This document shows positions 37,251 through 49,860 of a DNA stretch of 64,000 nt, in pieces. This DNA comes from Mycogone perniciosa (taxonomy: Eukaryota > Ascomycota > Sordariomycetes > Hypocreales > Hypocreaceae): NCBI GenBank assembly GCA_025331125.1, contig JAOALB010000069.1, forward strand, positions 62,001 to 126,000, written 5' to 3'. Within the stretch, counting starts at the first letter, position 1. Every line of letters starts with the position of its first letter. The notes below the pieces were generated by a model. That model did no database searches, was not told the origin of the DNA, and saw only the letters and a list, made by a program, of their open reading frames with translations. The position numbers and the translations under genes are program-made.

Positions 37251-40200
37251 TCATTCCGTCTCCATAACTTGATCAACGTGTCGCCTCACCCTTGGATAGA
37301 CATCTAGATACGCTCTCGCCCCCATCCAGGCATCCAAATGCCCTTTCCCAGGGAACAGCTCTCTCTCGTACCACTGCCTTCCATGAATATTGCACAGAGT
37401 AGTGTACGATGTATCTGTATTCTCTGCCGTAAAAACCATGTTTCCGGTACCTGACAGAAATAGTATTGGAATTCCTTTCAAACGATCCAGATTTTCTGGT
37501 GTCAAGAGGCTCGTGTTTGGTTCATTGGTTGTCACATGGCCAAGACGCCCAGAATTCATGAGCCATTCGAGAGACCGCATTGAAGTTCCGCCAATAAATC
37601 GTTCTAGATGTTTGTGAGTTGCCTCATTGAGATTCTTATGGGTCCAGAGGCTGAAGTGCCATGAAATGCAGATGATTAGCAAGGAATCTCATCCTACGAG
37701 TTAGAGCTTAAATCTGGCTATTACTCACCGACCAAACACGAGTTCACTTCTGTGACAAACAACAGATCTGCATGTCTCGCGGGCATTGCCGGCAGGATAG
37801 AGACGCAACATTTGGTTGACAAGCTGTTGGAGGTATGTGTCATTTTTACTGCTGCAGCAATCCCAGTAGGAACTTACGAGCTTGCTGTACAGGCTTATTG
37901 GAAATCCAGATATGATTTGATTGACTTTGCCGAACTTGGGGTTCATGAACACCATCGAGCAGGTGATGCCTTGGATCCAATCTCCGGGGATTGTACCGTC
38001 GAGAAGGCCGCAGGCGAGAGCGAGGGAGCCAGCGCAATGGGCAATTACATACACCTTTTTCGGGGGTTCTTGGCCCTGTGCACCTCCGACTTTGCGAATG
38101 TGAGCCAGAGCAGCGTATATATCTCGCCGTGCATCGTATGGCGTGTACGCCTCTCGGGCGACAGAGGTCCGACCAACTCTGTGAGTGGCACAGTATGTTC
38201 TATAGCCGGCTTCGCGGAAGTAGTTGATTGCATTCTTTTCAATTGTAGGGAGGGCATACATCGTATGATCAGTTGCTGCCCCTGGGATGAAGAGAATGGT
38301 TGGTGCCGGGCCAAAGGTTTCCTTTCCCTTTTCACCGAGGGGATTCCACATGAGCATTGTTGTTTTGACCCCGTCGGTTGCTTCTAGTGGAATGACCCGG
38401 GACGGAGCAGTTGCCCCGGAAGTGCTGCTTACTGCATCGTTTGGCCACTGGAGGCGGCCCAGTGTTGAGAAGAATGGGGTGGCGAGCTGCTTGGCCCAGA
38501 GGGTTAAGAAACTGGTGACAGATGTCAACCTTGCCCAGACAGTTGGACCCATTATCTCGAAGGTCTGAAGCTCCTGGTAGAAATCTGTGGGATGAATGTG
38601 CAGCGTGCCACGTCCGACGACCTCGGTGTTGCGGTTTGTGACGGTGACATAAAGGGTCGTTGTTTGTCTCCAGATCTCCAGGGGGTTGAGGTATGCCGCC
38701 GTGTTGACAACTTTGTAGCCATTGAAATGCAAAGTTGTGCCGCTTGTAGATACCATATCAAAGTCATAGGTCAAGTTTGTGGTCTCAGGTTCTCGCGGAT
38801 CTTGGTTGAATAGCTGAAAGGTGCCACGTTGAACAAGGAATGTTCCTCCCAGAGAATTGCAGCAAAACGTACCCGTCAGATTGGCTGCACGGAGGCTGTT
38901 ATTGACTATGCATGGGATCTCAGAATTACATATCTCAGAAGATCTTGCGAGGGCGCACTTACATTCTGCGGTGTCCCAAGATTTGACGCTGAGGAAGAAG
39001 CGTGCAGATTCACAGCGGCTGCGTGCCAGTTTCGCAGCAGTGTCGAAATCACCTACATCACGTCCAGCATGAATGAATCCTGACATGACCTCGGAGAATC
39101 CGACTCCTGGATATCCATTTTCGTTCCCCTTGGCAATAGAATTCGCCACCTTTTCCATGCCTGTGTCTCTTGGCAATGGGAACGCCGGGTTGCCGAACAT
39201 ATCCAGCAAACCTGTAAACCGTTAGCCCCTGGCCAGGATAGGAAGTCTTTTAGTAGTTACCATTCTTCGTGTCATAATCTATAATGATTCCGTGTTTCTG
39301 GGAGACAAGTTCGACCGATCTTTCGGCAAGGGCCGTGATTGTGGCAAACGGGTTCACGCCCACGGCGGCTGGAACAACGGAACCATCGCAGACTACCAAA
39401 CCCTTGTGAGTTTCCGTTCCATTACCCTTGAATATTTCGCCCATATGGTTCGTCACGCCCTGATCGCCCGTGCCATCTTTGCTCATACGGGCTCCGCCTC
39501 TGCAAAAAGTGTGTTAGAGATGTTGAGAATACGTGACGAGGTCTCTTCCAATTACACATACATTGGATGGACTGTGATTTCTTGGGCGCCGAGGAGAGTC
39601 CAAGCAGGGTTGGCCACAAAATTTCCACCAACAGCAGCCGTCATCGATTCCAAGAAGCTGTGAATGCGAGACACGGATTCAGAACGGCCGACACCAGAAT
39701 AACTGAGTACCGGTTTGTTATTCCTGAGCGTCATACTGCCCTGGCTACCTATGAGGCTGCATGAGTATTATCGCAATGAGGGGGTTTGGCTGCTGTATTA
39801 ACTCACTGTCATGAGACATAATCAGGTACACCCCTGTTCTTTGAACGCTGCCTTGTGGGAAGTATGGTCCAAGAACCTTGCTTCCCAGTCGTGCTGCAGC
39901 CTTAATTGCTGCTTCAACGGCAGAATACGAAGGTTTTATCGGGTCTGGTAAGTATTCCAATATGGGGATCATCAACGGGCCAAGGGAGAGAGGCACAGCA
40001 CAGTCCTCAACCACAAACCCCTCTAGGGGATTTTTCTTATCACGCAAGTCAAGTACCGATGTGATGCAAGGTCCGACTGGTCGATCCGGGGCAGGGTAAG
40101 GATTTGCCATACAGTTGGCCTCATAATCCGTATTGTAGCTACGCCACAAGCGCTGGTTAGTCCACTTTGCTTTGGGGGTCAGGAAGTGTAACAAAAAGTA

Positions 40201-41541
40201 CTCACCCAAACCCCAACATATCCCCGTTCCCACTCATCTCGGTTCCAAGATCGTCACTTACTTCGAGACCAAGCTGCTTGCTGCGGAGAAGAATTTCGGT
40301 AGTTCCAAGGCTGCCGGCTCCAAAGAAAACAAGTTTCTTTGCGTGAACCCACATCAAGTCGTCGTAGAAGGTCGTAAAACGCCCCCGTTTGCCAGAATGC
40401 CAGGCAAAGTAGATGATATACCCATCCCGTCCAGGGGCCTTAGTCACGTACCGCACCTCACACTCACAGAAGATTTCTGCTCCCCAATTCCATGCGTCAC
40501 TAAGGTAGTTTACCAGAGTAGTCGACTTGCTGCCGTCATTGATGCCAGTGGCGTCCATACCTGTTAGAGTGGAGGCCCGCATAAAAACTCCAGAGCTGTT
40601 CGGCCCGTCTTCGAACCGTGTTGTTTGTTTGACTCGATAGAACTTGTCCTCAAATCCCATGAGATTTGCTTGCCTTTTAAGCAAGTTTGCTTTGAGAAGT
40701 TCAGGGTACGTTGTAGGATACTGAACTGGTTCAAGAACGTCGCTTGCTCGCTCGTAATCTGTATCTTATCAGCAAGGTTCTCACCAACATCCATGAGATC
40801 TGAAGAACGTAAGAGGCGACGAGTTCAATTCAATGAGAAAAAGCAAACCAAAAACCTCCAGAGACGATGTCCAAGGCACTTAGCAAGGGGAAATTAGGTC
40901 TACTCACATTTTGTCCACGCCTTTGATCCTCTCAATTCTTTTGGCCATACTTCCATCTCCAGGACAGCTGGGGTTGCTTCCAGAAACACATTTGCGTTCA
41001 ATAGACTCGTACCGCCCAATCCATTTCCCATGAATACGTTTTGTCCCTCACCAACAGCGAAATTGTAGAGTCCCGTGGGGTTTCCGCCGCTGATGAGCCA
41101 TCCCGGGACGCTTCTCCTGTCTCCTGGCGCAAACTCACCACTAACACGAAGTTCTTTGAGTGCGTCTGGGAGTGTCTCGGGGAACTCACCGGGCCATTTT
41201 TCCTTTCCCCGCTCCAAAACACAGACTTTTTGCTTACCTCTTGCCATCCGGCTGGCGGCCACCCCTCCCCCGTAGCCGGTTCCAATGACTACGACATCAT
41301 ACGAATCTCGCATCAGCTCAACAGGGAGTGAGATTCGAGGGAACCGGCGGGACGATTGGGGCATGCCTTGCCTTTCGCTTCTTTCGGTATTCATGCCGTC
41401 TGTCTGGCGGAGGTTCGCGCGTTCATGAGATGTTGTGCCATTCTGGGAATTTGGAGTCTCTTCACGACCATTGGGCCCAAAGCCTTGGGCTACCTTTGGA
41501 TTGTCCGTGGTGGCAGTCGATTTGTCCGTGGAGTTGGACAT
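37251..41541 (-). CDS. GMC/cholesterol oxidase-like flavoprotein fused to an alpha/beta hydrolase (1,249 aa)
   Basis: Eight exons: 41541-40908, 40758-40206, 40138-39807, 39748-39562, 39499-39261, 39211-38963, 38884-37729 and 37650-37251. All junctions are GT-AG and the sum is 3,750 bases. Residues 87-92 (GlyThrGlyTyrGlyGly) are the FAD dinucleotide fold. The segment around 168-185 (asn-gly-leu-gly-gly-thr-ser-leu) and the HisPro-GlyGlyAla and GlyValAsnProPheAlaThr regions are typical of the cholesterol-oxidase branch of GMC oxidoreductases. The second half is an alpha/beta hydrolase: the nucleophile elbow reads AlaHisCysAlaGlySer, with Cys at about residue 1015 where most family hydrolases have Ser. 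GlyHisLeuAspAlaTrp near the C-terminus supplies the likely catalytic His. Such fusions exist in fungi and bacteria; the substrate is unknown. Intron 6 (38885-38962) is 78 bases with no stop, so retention would still give an open frame. Confidence 0.9.
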
Positions 41542-42449
41542 GGTGTTCTACCGAGGTAAATATCAGTAATACGAGTGGGAAATTGAGTTATCACGGACAT
41601 TTGCCAAAGGCGTGGCAGAAATTTTATTGGCAGTCCACCTGCGGAGCATAAGAATATGAAAGGTCTGGTGTCCAAGTTGCTCGATCTAAGCCTCCAGTTT
41701 TACTTATATCTCACCCCCAAAAGAACAATATTTTCAACGGGCATCACATGCCGAAGACGGACAATTTACTTGAGGCAGATTAAGTTATTTGGCGTTGGAG
41801 TCTGGAATGTTCAGCCGCCACAATTGATTCTAGCCATTGACGAAGAATGATGAACGCCGGCATTTGCGCAGCTGAGAATTCGTGTGTTTCAACATGTGAA
41901 TGACGTTAAGGTTTGAGGAGATGCTCGTATTCATTTGGCATACAGCCAATCCCAGCACTCGATCCCATATTATAGAACAGAAGGAGTGAGGCATAAAAGC
42001 GCTGCAATCAATGCAGGTATAAAGTGAGTGCGGTGTGTGATGGTGGCTTGGTTATTTCCCGTATTTGGGCTCGTAATAATGAGCTTATATGCAAGCCAAG
42101 TGGCATCGAAGCAATCAGTATCAAATCTTGATTCATAGACTTTTACTTCGTACTTCGTACTTAGGTCAGATGAGCGTAAGCATTTATAAGGAAACGTAAT
42201 GATGATCCCAAACCCTCTGAATACTATGACGTGACAGAAGGATTTTCAGCCCCCTCGCACTGGAATGCTGGAGACTGTGTGCAGTTTATTCTGGCGTATA
42301 CTTCGTAGAAGGGGTAAATTTGTGTCCTATATAATATTTGTTTATCATCTCGTGTAATATACCTGATTTCCCATGCATTACTCCGTACAGCGCTGCAATC
42401 ATGCACTATCATCCCGAAGCATCTATCCAACACGCATAACTCCATCGCG
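41542..42449. promoter_or_regulatory. Shared divergent promoter region
   Basis: About 900 bases between two genes that start in opposite directions (GMC/hydrolase on minus, lipase-like on plus). TACTTCGTA-type words lie at about 42145-42165 and TACTCCGTA at about 42380. No promoter element is assigned with confidence. Confidence 0.5.
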
Positions 42450-43932
42450 ATGACAACCACCTCCACCAAGGTCTTTTTTTCTCAAAAAGGGGGGCAGACA
42501 GAGCGTCCTCTTTCGTACACTGGATCACCTTGGCGTCTGTTCGCGGCTGATATTATGCTATTTTTCCGCAACATTTTTTACATCCCGTTCATATTTTTGC
42601 CGCTGTATCCATGGCCTGATGGACCCTTGGACGAACTTTACCCTACGCCAGCTAATATCATCGATATCATATATCACTCCGTCCTCTTTGTCCTACAGTT
42701 GGGCTTTTTAATCTCTTTACCGTTTTTAACATATCTACCGGTTTCGCTTTATCTCTTATATATTGCAACTGTTCTCCTCCTGAACGCCCTTGTTTGCCGT
42801 CACTTCAACAAGGGAATTCCGAGAGATGGTCTACAGTCAACGGAGGACGAATATTCTCGACAATGGGCTCCCCATGACGACGAATACTGGATCTTCCTCA
42901 ATGGCATTTGTGTGGGGTCGGTCAAAGCTCTACTTTGGGCAATTTGGGCTCATCTAACTAATTTCCGTCTCGCTCATTTAGAAAAAACTGGCTTCAAAGT
43001 AATATCGACCGACTGTCACGTACATTCCATCGCCCAATTGTCGGCGTGCATAACAAAACGTAGGTTCTTTTTCTATTGTTCCATGACCTACTTCAGAATC
43101 AGATCTTTCTTTTTAAAAAAAAAAGAAAATACAGAATATACAGTTGTGTCTCACTTTCTCTAGGTCCGGTGTTGTTTTCGATCTCATTCAATGTCTGATC
43201 CAACGGGCCCTCCTCTACGCCACACAAGACATCCGGGACTGCTACGTGTTGGTAAAAAAGGCACTTTACCGCCCGGGAATAAAGAAAGTCGTTCTTATAC
43301 TGCATTCCCAAGGTGGTATCGAAGGCTCCATGATACTGGATTGGCTTCTCGATGAAGTCCCACAAGATCTCCTTCAATACCTCGAGGTCTACACCTTCGG
43401 CTGTCTCGCAAACCACTTCAGCAACCCGCCTCTTACCACTGGCTCTCCTGCCACTGTAGCTGCTGAGAAGACGCCCAAACGCGTCATCTCCCATATCGAA
43501 CATTATGCTAATGCGTCTGATTTTGCAAGCAGATGCGGGGTGTTACATTACACCAAGGTGTTGCCTAAGGACCGCCTCGAAAACCGATTCATGGGCAGGG
43601 TTTTTGTGAATCCCAGGGCAGGCCATCAACTCAACCAACATTACCTCGGCTCCATTTTCCCTCTTGACCCGACAATGCGGTTCACGCGCGACCCTGTGGA
43701 AGGGGACCTTATGAACCTGGATGTCTCGGTTAATGTTGAGGATGAATGGGTCGTGGGAGGAAGTCCAGTATCAGATCCTTCTTTAGGCGAGCTGACGGAT
43801 GGATCTGGAGTTGAGTTGAATGGACACTGGAAAAAAAATTGGATTTATGGGAAATTTAACGGAGGAGCAATGAAGATGTGGCAGCTAAGTAGGCTGTGGC
43901 AGTATCGAAATGGGGGCCGCCCAGGATCCTAA
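42450..43932 (+). CDS. Membrane-anchored alpha/beta-hydrolase (lipase-like) protein, 437 aa
   Basis: Three exons (42450-42916, 42982-43059, 43164-43932) totalling 1,314 bases. The first intron has a weak donor (GTCGGT), but the join restores a continuous family-like sequence LeuAsnGlyIleCysValGly-LysAsnTrpLeuGlnSerAsn. The N-terminal half has two hydrophobic regions (about residues 35-55 and 72-115), likely membrane segments. The C-terminal half carries LeuIleLeuHisSerGlnGlyGly, a GxSxG-like nucleophile elbow, followed by AspTrpLeuLeuAspGlu and ValTyrThrPheGly. Fungal relatives I recall are annotated only as hypothetical or lipase-like. Substrate unknown. It is divergent from the GMC/hydrolase gene and could be co-regulated with it. 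Confidence 0.85.
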
Positions 43933-45206
43933 ATATGTGATTAGCCGTCCTGAAAACTACATAACGTAAGATGGCCGGAAACTATAATATTGAGATGAAG
44001 ACACAATTGTCGATGCATATTTGTGAGGTACTTCTCCGCATGGAGTTTGCCCGCACTTGGGACAATGCGGCCCTCTGAATGGCTGCGTCTGTTAACTCTG
44101 TCTTTTTTGCAATGAGAGCGGCGACACTTCCAGTCCGGGTAGGCAAAGGCTGTCTTGAATTTACTTGCTCTTTTACCCTCTCATATATATTATACTGGCT
44201 CCTACTCATCTTTTATCATCTTGTTTTTTATGGATAAACTCCTTGTTAAGGAAAGGTCCCACGGATTATATATATATATAAACAAATATACCACTATAAA
44301 GGTCGAGGCCTAGGGTGGTGATCAGCACTAGAGTGCCGCAGAGTTGTCTATCCGAAACTAAGGAGCGGAGAGAAGAGAAAGGAAACTATCTAGCTATATA
44401 TGTGCTAACTACGAAGTAGGTGCAAGGTATGAGAACGGGGCTGAAGCGGGTGTGGCTTTTTAGGGCCTAGTTAGTATAAGCGGGTCTTGTTCGGGGATTC
44501 CGGTCAGTATATAACTGAGGTCCTTCCTAATTAAGCTAAACCCAAAGCAAACAAAATCTATTCAAAATATCTATTTAAAAGTCAACTACTCCGTACTTGA
44601 ATTATATAGCCTTAATAATTACGTAAAAATTCCAGTTTAATAATAATTATATTTTCTAAATAGTTGTCAATAAAAATTCCTTAACTTTGATATATATTAT
44701 AATATACAGACAGTTAGCTAGCAACAACATTATCACTAACCTTTAGTTAAGCTGCTTATGCGTCTTTGTCCCCAGTCATTATTGCGACATCAACTACTTC
44801 GTACCTAGCTTCAACTGGTAAGTCTTACTGCTTAAAAATAGCAACAGCATAGCGATTTGTAATCCACAAGATCTTCAAAAATCAGTTACCATACTTGACT
44901 ACCTCTAGGGTTTTATCGGCCCGAGTTTCCTATATAGGTAGGTTGCAATAGGGCTTACATGGACCCTCTCTCTACTCAAGATTACATATTGGATACTATA
45001 GGTCCCGATCAGAATCACTCGGCCCGGACCGGGACTACCTACCCCCCGACCGGAATCATATATGCCCCGATAGGAATCATCTAAGAGGATAGGTTATCAG
45101 AATTACTACATAAACAAGAGTGAATAGCCTCGATTGTAACCATTTATTCTACAAGTCACCCTAAACTCCTCATCTCCAAGCTACCCGTACAGTACCCAAT
45201 TACACA
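43933..45206. other. Intergenic region with AT-rich patch and degenerate CCGA repeats
   Basis: No supported gene. 44500-44760 is AT-rich. At 45003-45081 a unit of the type ccccGAncGGAATCAT recurs about four times with changes. TACGAAGTA/TACTCCGTA/TACTTCGTA words lie near 44410, 44588 and 44796. The final part is the promoter of the small secreted protein gene. Confidence 0.5.
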
Positions 45207-45599
45207 ATGTTCTGGAAATCCATTCTTCTCGCCAGTGCTACCCTTACCGGGCTCGTTTCGGCAGAATGGACGGTGAACTTCTATAGTGCTAAGGGCTGCC
45301 CACCTCAGTCTCTGATTAGCACCCAGACTGGAACCGACTTTTACGTGAGTCTTTATTTCATCGGTGGAGATATATCTTTAGGTCTACTACTGACTAACCT
45401 AATCTTTGATATATAGGGTGTGCATCCTGTCAGCCCAGGGAGCCATTACTTGACCTTTTCTAAGACCAGTGTCGGCCAACCATATGACGGTGTTTGGACA
45501 TGCCATGATGATCGGAACATGGCCTGTACTTATGTTCAAGCCAGCGACGGTTGCGCTCCGGGGCCAGATGGAGGTGCAACACGATTTGTCATAGTTTAG
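45207..45599 (+). CDS. Small secreted cysteine-containing protein, 106 aa
   Basis: Two exons (45207-45344 and 45417-45599) with a 72-base intron (GTGAGT donor, atatag acceptor, phase 0). A clear signal peptide ends near residue 19 (Leu-rich core, ValSerAla, then GluTrp). The mature part is short and has four cysteines (GlyCysPro, TrpThrCys, AlaCysThr, GlyCysAla), enough for two disulfides. It ends in TTTGTCATAGTTTAG. No enzyme motif is present. It has the profile of a fungal effector-like or cell-wall-associated secreted protein; the actual role is unknown. Confidence 0.75.
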
Positions 45600-45871
45600 C
45601 GTCACACAGTAGGACACGAATCCGTTCCAAAATGTTGCCCGAGGTCGATAGGAAGGTCAGTTCGCCATGTATATAAGCAGTAGCTTGTGTATTCCATTAG
45701 CTTCAAAAGACTTTCGTTGCCTATCTTATAGGGGACGCTTGTGTAGTCATTTAACAAGCAGTTTAAGTGACTGCAATTCACTCTTGAGTTTTTATGGTCA
45801 ACAGGCTCCTTCTATTTTACTTTTGATTTCAAGTAGAGAGGCGAGACATATAACCGCCTGGGAGTTATAGT

Positions 45872-46082
45872 TTTGCAAACACAGTTGTCGTCAATAAATG
45901 CAAAACGAAAGCTCTTTCTAATCCTATCTTTATTATCACCACAGTGGCTCTGGCCATCCCAGCTGAGGATCAAATAAAGACCGCCAGGAACATCAACTAC
46001 CTGGACATTTATCTTTCCAAATCCCCTAACCCGTCCCTTAGACTCGGTATATATACTCCCCTCTGTGAGACAGCGCTGCTCT
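45872..46082 (+). pseudogene. Decayed copy of the secreted cysteine-rich peptide gene at 51177
   Basis: It aligns with 51147-51350: shared words ttttgcaaacac in the leader, ctctttct at the start of the signal peptide, GTGGCTCTGGC in its middle, and tatactcccctc-tgtgagac at the intron start. The start codon is lost (ATG to ACG at about 45909) and the cysteine codons of the mature part are gone or shifted. The region from start to intron donor remains traceable. This is a dead duplicate on the other side of the monooxygenase gene. Confidence 0.75.
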
Positions 46083-47262
46083 TCGAGAAATAAGAGCAAA
46101 TATCTGACTGAATTTGATACATTTGATCGACTGTGGGGCTATCACTAACCCACTAGAAAGGTATAAAATAAGGGCCTATTAAATAGGTAAAGAATCACGA
46201 TTAAAGTTGCACTAATGGGGCTTAGCTAAAAGACACTCTCATGTAGATGCTGATATGCCAAGCAGCATATGAGCGGCCTCATAATAGAAAAGCCAGGATC
46301 CATGGTACAGCCAATCATGTCCACGACGTCTTACCTTGGGGGGACTCGTTCTGGCCAAAGTACGCAATTCCTGATAGTCAAAGCGCGGGGATCGATAGCT
46401 GATATCTCTAGCGGTGTTGTTGGTTTTGAGCATTGCCCAAACAGAGTCACAATGTAACATAGCACAACAGAATGTAAATTTCTTCCGGCTTCATCCGATA
46501 ACTAAGGCCCGTGCCTTATTCATACTCTTCGATTATTATGTGTCTTAATCAACACCACAATACGCACGGCTACCACAAAGACTTGCCTGCTTTCATCCAA
46601 CTGGTCGATTAATGCAATGGCACCGCCCTCGATTCTCCACAACACCTATCGGATGTCATAATGCATTAACCATAATTAGCTAGATGCGACACGGTATTCA
46701 ATTGACCTATCGACTAGTTGCATGAAAGAAGCAAATCTTTACGGTGATCTGACACCTGACTACCTATTGTTATGCCCCTCAACCAACAACACAATATGCA
46801 TTATCTGACAACATCCAGCATACGTTCTTTCACCCTCCTATTGGGGTTTGGCATCCTCTAATATATCGGTACATGTAAAAAAAATTGATGCAGAAGAGGT
46901 AAGAGTTTCTGCGACAGTAACAAACCCATCACCAAAGGCGTCTGTATGTCCACTTCTGTCTGAAATAGACATTATCCACTTGCAGGCATTTTGCCGGAAA
47001 TCTAGAAACCCACATGGTCCGTTCGTTGGCTTTACGGAGGCGACATTGTTGTAAGGAGTGGTTGGGTGTTTCACTTCGAAGCCGTCGTTTGTTGTGCGTG
47101 GCTTCCAACCAACATGCAAAAGTTGTGTAAGCATGGCGTCTATGATGGGACAACGGCTCTTGAGAATTTTCTATCAAATAGAAGTATGAGCCCTTCCGGA
47201 TGAAAACTAAGCACCGTGAGAGCGCCATCCTCAAGAAGCCACCCAGTTGCAGAACCTCAAGC
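46083..47262. other. Intergenic region with a possible coding relic
   Basis: No intact gene. Around 46848-47054 (+) a frame has coding-like composition (ValHisValLysLysIleAspAlaGluGluValArgValSerAlaThrValThrAsnPro), which could be a remnant of a larger gene, but no family is assigned. The rest is the promoter region of the flavin monooxygenase. Confidence 0.4.
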
Positions 47263-49186
47263 ATGAGAGTTGCAGTAATTGGAGGCGGCCCATCAGGCAT
47301 TGTGACGCTGAAGTACCTGGTCACAGCACATCAATGTTTGCCTTGCGAGCCTGTTGAAGCACGACTCTTCGAGTATCAGCCCCAGATCGGCGGTACATTT
47401 GCTGCACGAGCATACGAGGATGCTGAGGTTAATCCCTGCGCACTGCATGACCAAGTGGATATCTCTGACCCTGTTTATAGCTTGTATCCTCGAAGCAGCT
47501 TACAACTTTCTCAGATTTTAGGCATACTAGTCGCAAAGACTTCCTTAGCACTGAGCAATACGTTCAATACCTGCATGCGTACTGCACGCACTTCAAATTA
47601 TGGCCACATATAACCCTCGAAACACGGGTCTTTGCCGTGAATCGACGACGCAACGGCGGCCATACCATCACATACAAATCCGATGGTGATAACACTCAGC
47701 TGGAGTGGGAATGCGACGCTGTTGCAATATGTTCAGGGCTGCATGTGGAACCCAATATACCTCACATCAGTGGTATCGAAAACGTGCCTCTCGTCATGCA
47801 CTCCTCTGAATTCAAAAAACGGAAGCAATTTGGAGTGGACAAGACCGTCATGATTGTCGGTAGTGGCGAAACCGGTGCCGATATTGCTTACTTGGCAGTT
47901 ACGTCGACAACAAGAAGGGTATTGATGTCTCATAGGGATGGCTTTCATTTCGCCCCTAAGGTATATGCTTCTTCCACTGCTATAAGAAACCACTTGCTAA
48001 TAGGTTTCCAAAGAGAAACCCGGGCCCTATCCTACTCCCAATCCTCGGCAGGAAACCGGATCCTAATGAGCCAGGCATACCACTTGATGTTAGCCGAGGC
48101 AATCTTTTCGACACTACTTACGTCCATCCCATTCTTCGTAACCATATGATACTCTGGGATTACTATCACTATTACATAAAGGTGATTCTCTGGTTATCTT
48201 CCGGTACCACACATGGGATGGATCAGTGGATTGGCGGAATCAGCCCCGAACGTCATCATCCATCTAAGAGTAAGTGACCACTACCTGCCCCCAATCTTGT
48301 CATTGGCTAAGCATTTAAAGTATTCTTCAATAAGGCTATGAAGGTTTGTCCCTTCATCAGCTTACCATATCGCCCAAAACTACCCGGATACGAACTATGG
48401 CTATACGCACTAAGATCCGCGCTCGTCCAGACACCTATTCCTGATACCAACGGTAGACAGGTAGACCTCGCGCCATGGCCAAAGGGAATAGACAGTCAGG
48501 GTGTCGTTGAGTTTATGAACAATGGACGGCCTGAATTTGAGCGATTAAAGGACGAGAGCATCAAGCCCGACGTAATCATCCTCTGTACTGGATACAAGCA
48601 AAGTTTCCCTTTCCTTCACCACACTCGAAGTCAATCCGGCCAAGACTATCCAGGACTAAAGGAAGCTAATGTCCGTGGTGTATGGAAGTGCGATGAGCCT
48701 ACATTAGGCTTCATTGGTTTCATCAGACCGTCATTCGGTGCCATTCCACCCCTGGCCGAGATGCAAGCCCAGCTATGGATCGTTAATCTCCTCGCACCTC
48801 ACATGATACCACGACCTTTGAGTCCGAAAGATGAACTACATTATCGCCTTTTACCTCGGCCTGGCTCCAGGATAACGTATGGTGTCGATCACGAGAGCTA
48901 TACCTACCAACTTGCACTGGATATGAACTCCGCACCAGGCATTTTGGACATTCTAAGGCTCATGTATCGACGACATAATTTCAATTCCTGGCGTCTTTTC
49001 ATTATTTGGGCATTTGGCGCACATTTCAACACTAAATTTCGTCTGCTGGGCCCTTGGCAATGGGATGGAGCATACGATTTGCTTGTGTCGGAGGAGTTTT
49101 GGCAAACAATCACGCGGCGACCGCTATTTTTTGGTGAGATTCTGTTGTCGTGTATCAAGCATGCTTTTGCTAATTATTTCATATAG
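47263..49186 (+). CDS. Flavin-containing monooxygenase (FMO-like), 588 aa
   Basis: Four exons (47263-47427, 47481-47960, 48014-48269, 48321-49186) with introns of 51-53 bases, totalling 1,767 bases. Residues 7-12 (GlyGlyGlyProSerGly) are the FAD-binding loop right after the start. The middle has the NADPH-binding GlySerGlyGluThrGly after ThrValMetIleVal, preceded by MetHisSerSerGluPhe. AspValIleIleLeuCysThrGlyTyr near residue 380 is the usual late FMO segment. Such enzymes oxygenate N or S atoms or act in secondary metabolism, using FAD, NADPH and O2. The substrate cannot be told. An in-frame ATG at 47200 would add 21 residues; 47263 fits the family better. Introns 1 and 2 use slightly unusual sites (GTTAAT donor, aaag acceptor). 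Confidence 0.88.
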
Positions 49187-49489
49187 GCCATTTTGCTGTT
49201 TCACTTCTCCCTATGATGATATTCGGGCCTTTGAGCGCCATAGTCTTCCTCTATGCTGCTGCACTAGATAACGGACAAAAAGCACTTCACTACATCCGGG
49301 ACGTCTCTGGACTGAAACTAGATGCACAGAAACCGGCGCGCTAGAAGAGTCAAGCAGCCGTAGGTGTACGAGCTGTTGTCTTCGTATTTGGGAGTCTTCG
49401 TGACATAGGAATATAACGTTGAAGCTCAGGGACGAGCTATGGTGTATGAGTACAGCGGTGTATTGTAATCAGAGTTAGAAAAGGTCAAA
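49187..49489. other. Downstream region of the monooxygenase
   Basis: About 300 bases without a gene. It contains tattgtaatcagagtta (49461-49477), which recurs exactly at 55766-55782. Confidence 0.45.
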
Positions 49490-49860
49490 TGTCTCCGACA
49501 GCAGCATCTCTTGGTTTCAGATCTGCCTTAATCAACGCATCATTATTGCGCCCATTGATCTACAAACCTCGATTTTGCGAGTTCTTGATGCTGGGTGTGC
49601 CGACGGTAAGAACAAGAGCTTTTCAGAGGCCGGGGTTGATGGCGTCGACTCAAACCTTGCAGGCAGGCCATTCAGATTCGCTACCCTCTCTTGCCACTAT
49701 GTTTCGGTTCTGTCTACTGATGGACCCATGTTTTCAAGGAATACTCGCCACTGGAAGATGGCTTCAAGTTAAGGAGTTGGATGTCTCTCCTGGCCACTCT
49801 CAATGCACCGCGGCCTCCTTCAGAGCAATTTAAGCATCAAAGTACTTGGGAGGAAGGAAT
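49490..49860 (+). pseudogene. SAM-dependent methyltransferase relic
   Basis: One frame reads LeuAsnGlnArgIleIleIleAlaProIleAspLeu, then ArgValLeuAspAlaGlyCysAlaAspGly at about 49578-49607, i.e. motif I of fungal class I methyltransferases (Val-Leu-Asp-x-Gly-x-x-x-Gly) with the usual AlaProIle lead-in. A GTAAG donor-like sequence follows at once. Later pieces (HisTyrValSerVal...ThrAspGly, TrpLysMet) recall the second half in other frames. No open frame spans it. It probably is a truncated, frameshifted former gene next to the monooxygenase. Confidence 0.45.

Noticed and set aside
37870..37890. GTAAGT donor-like word in exon 7 of the fusion gene
   Set aside because: The frame continues with family-like sequence on both sides, so no intron is needed there.
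37752..38387. 211-codon plus-strand frame
   Set aside because: Antisense shadow of the hydrolase half of the fusion gene, which carries clear motifs.
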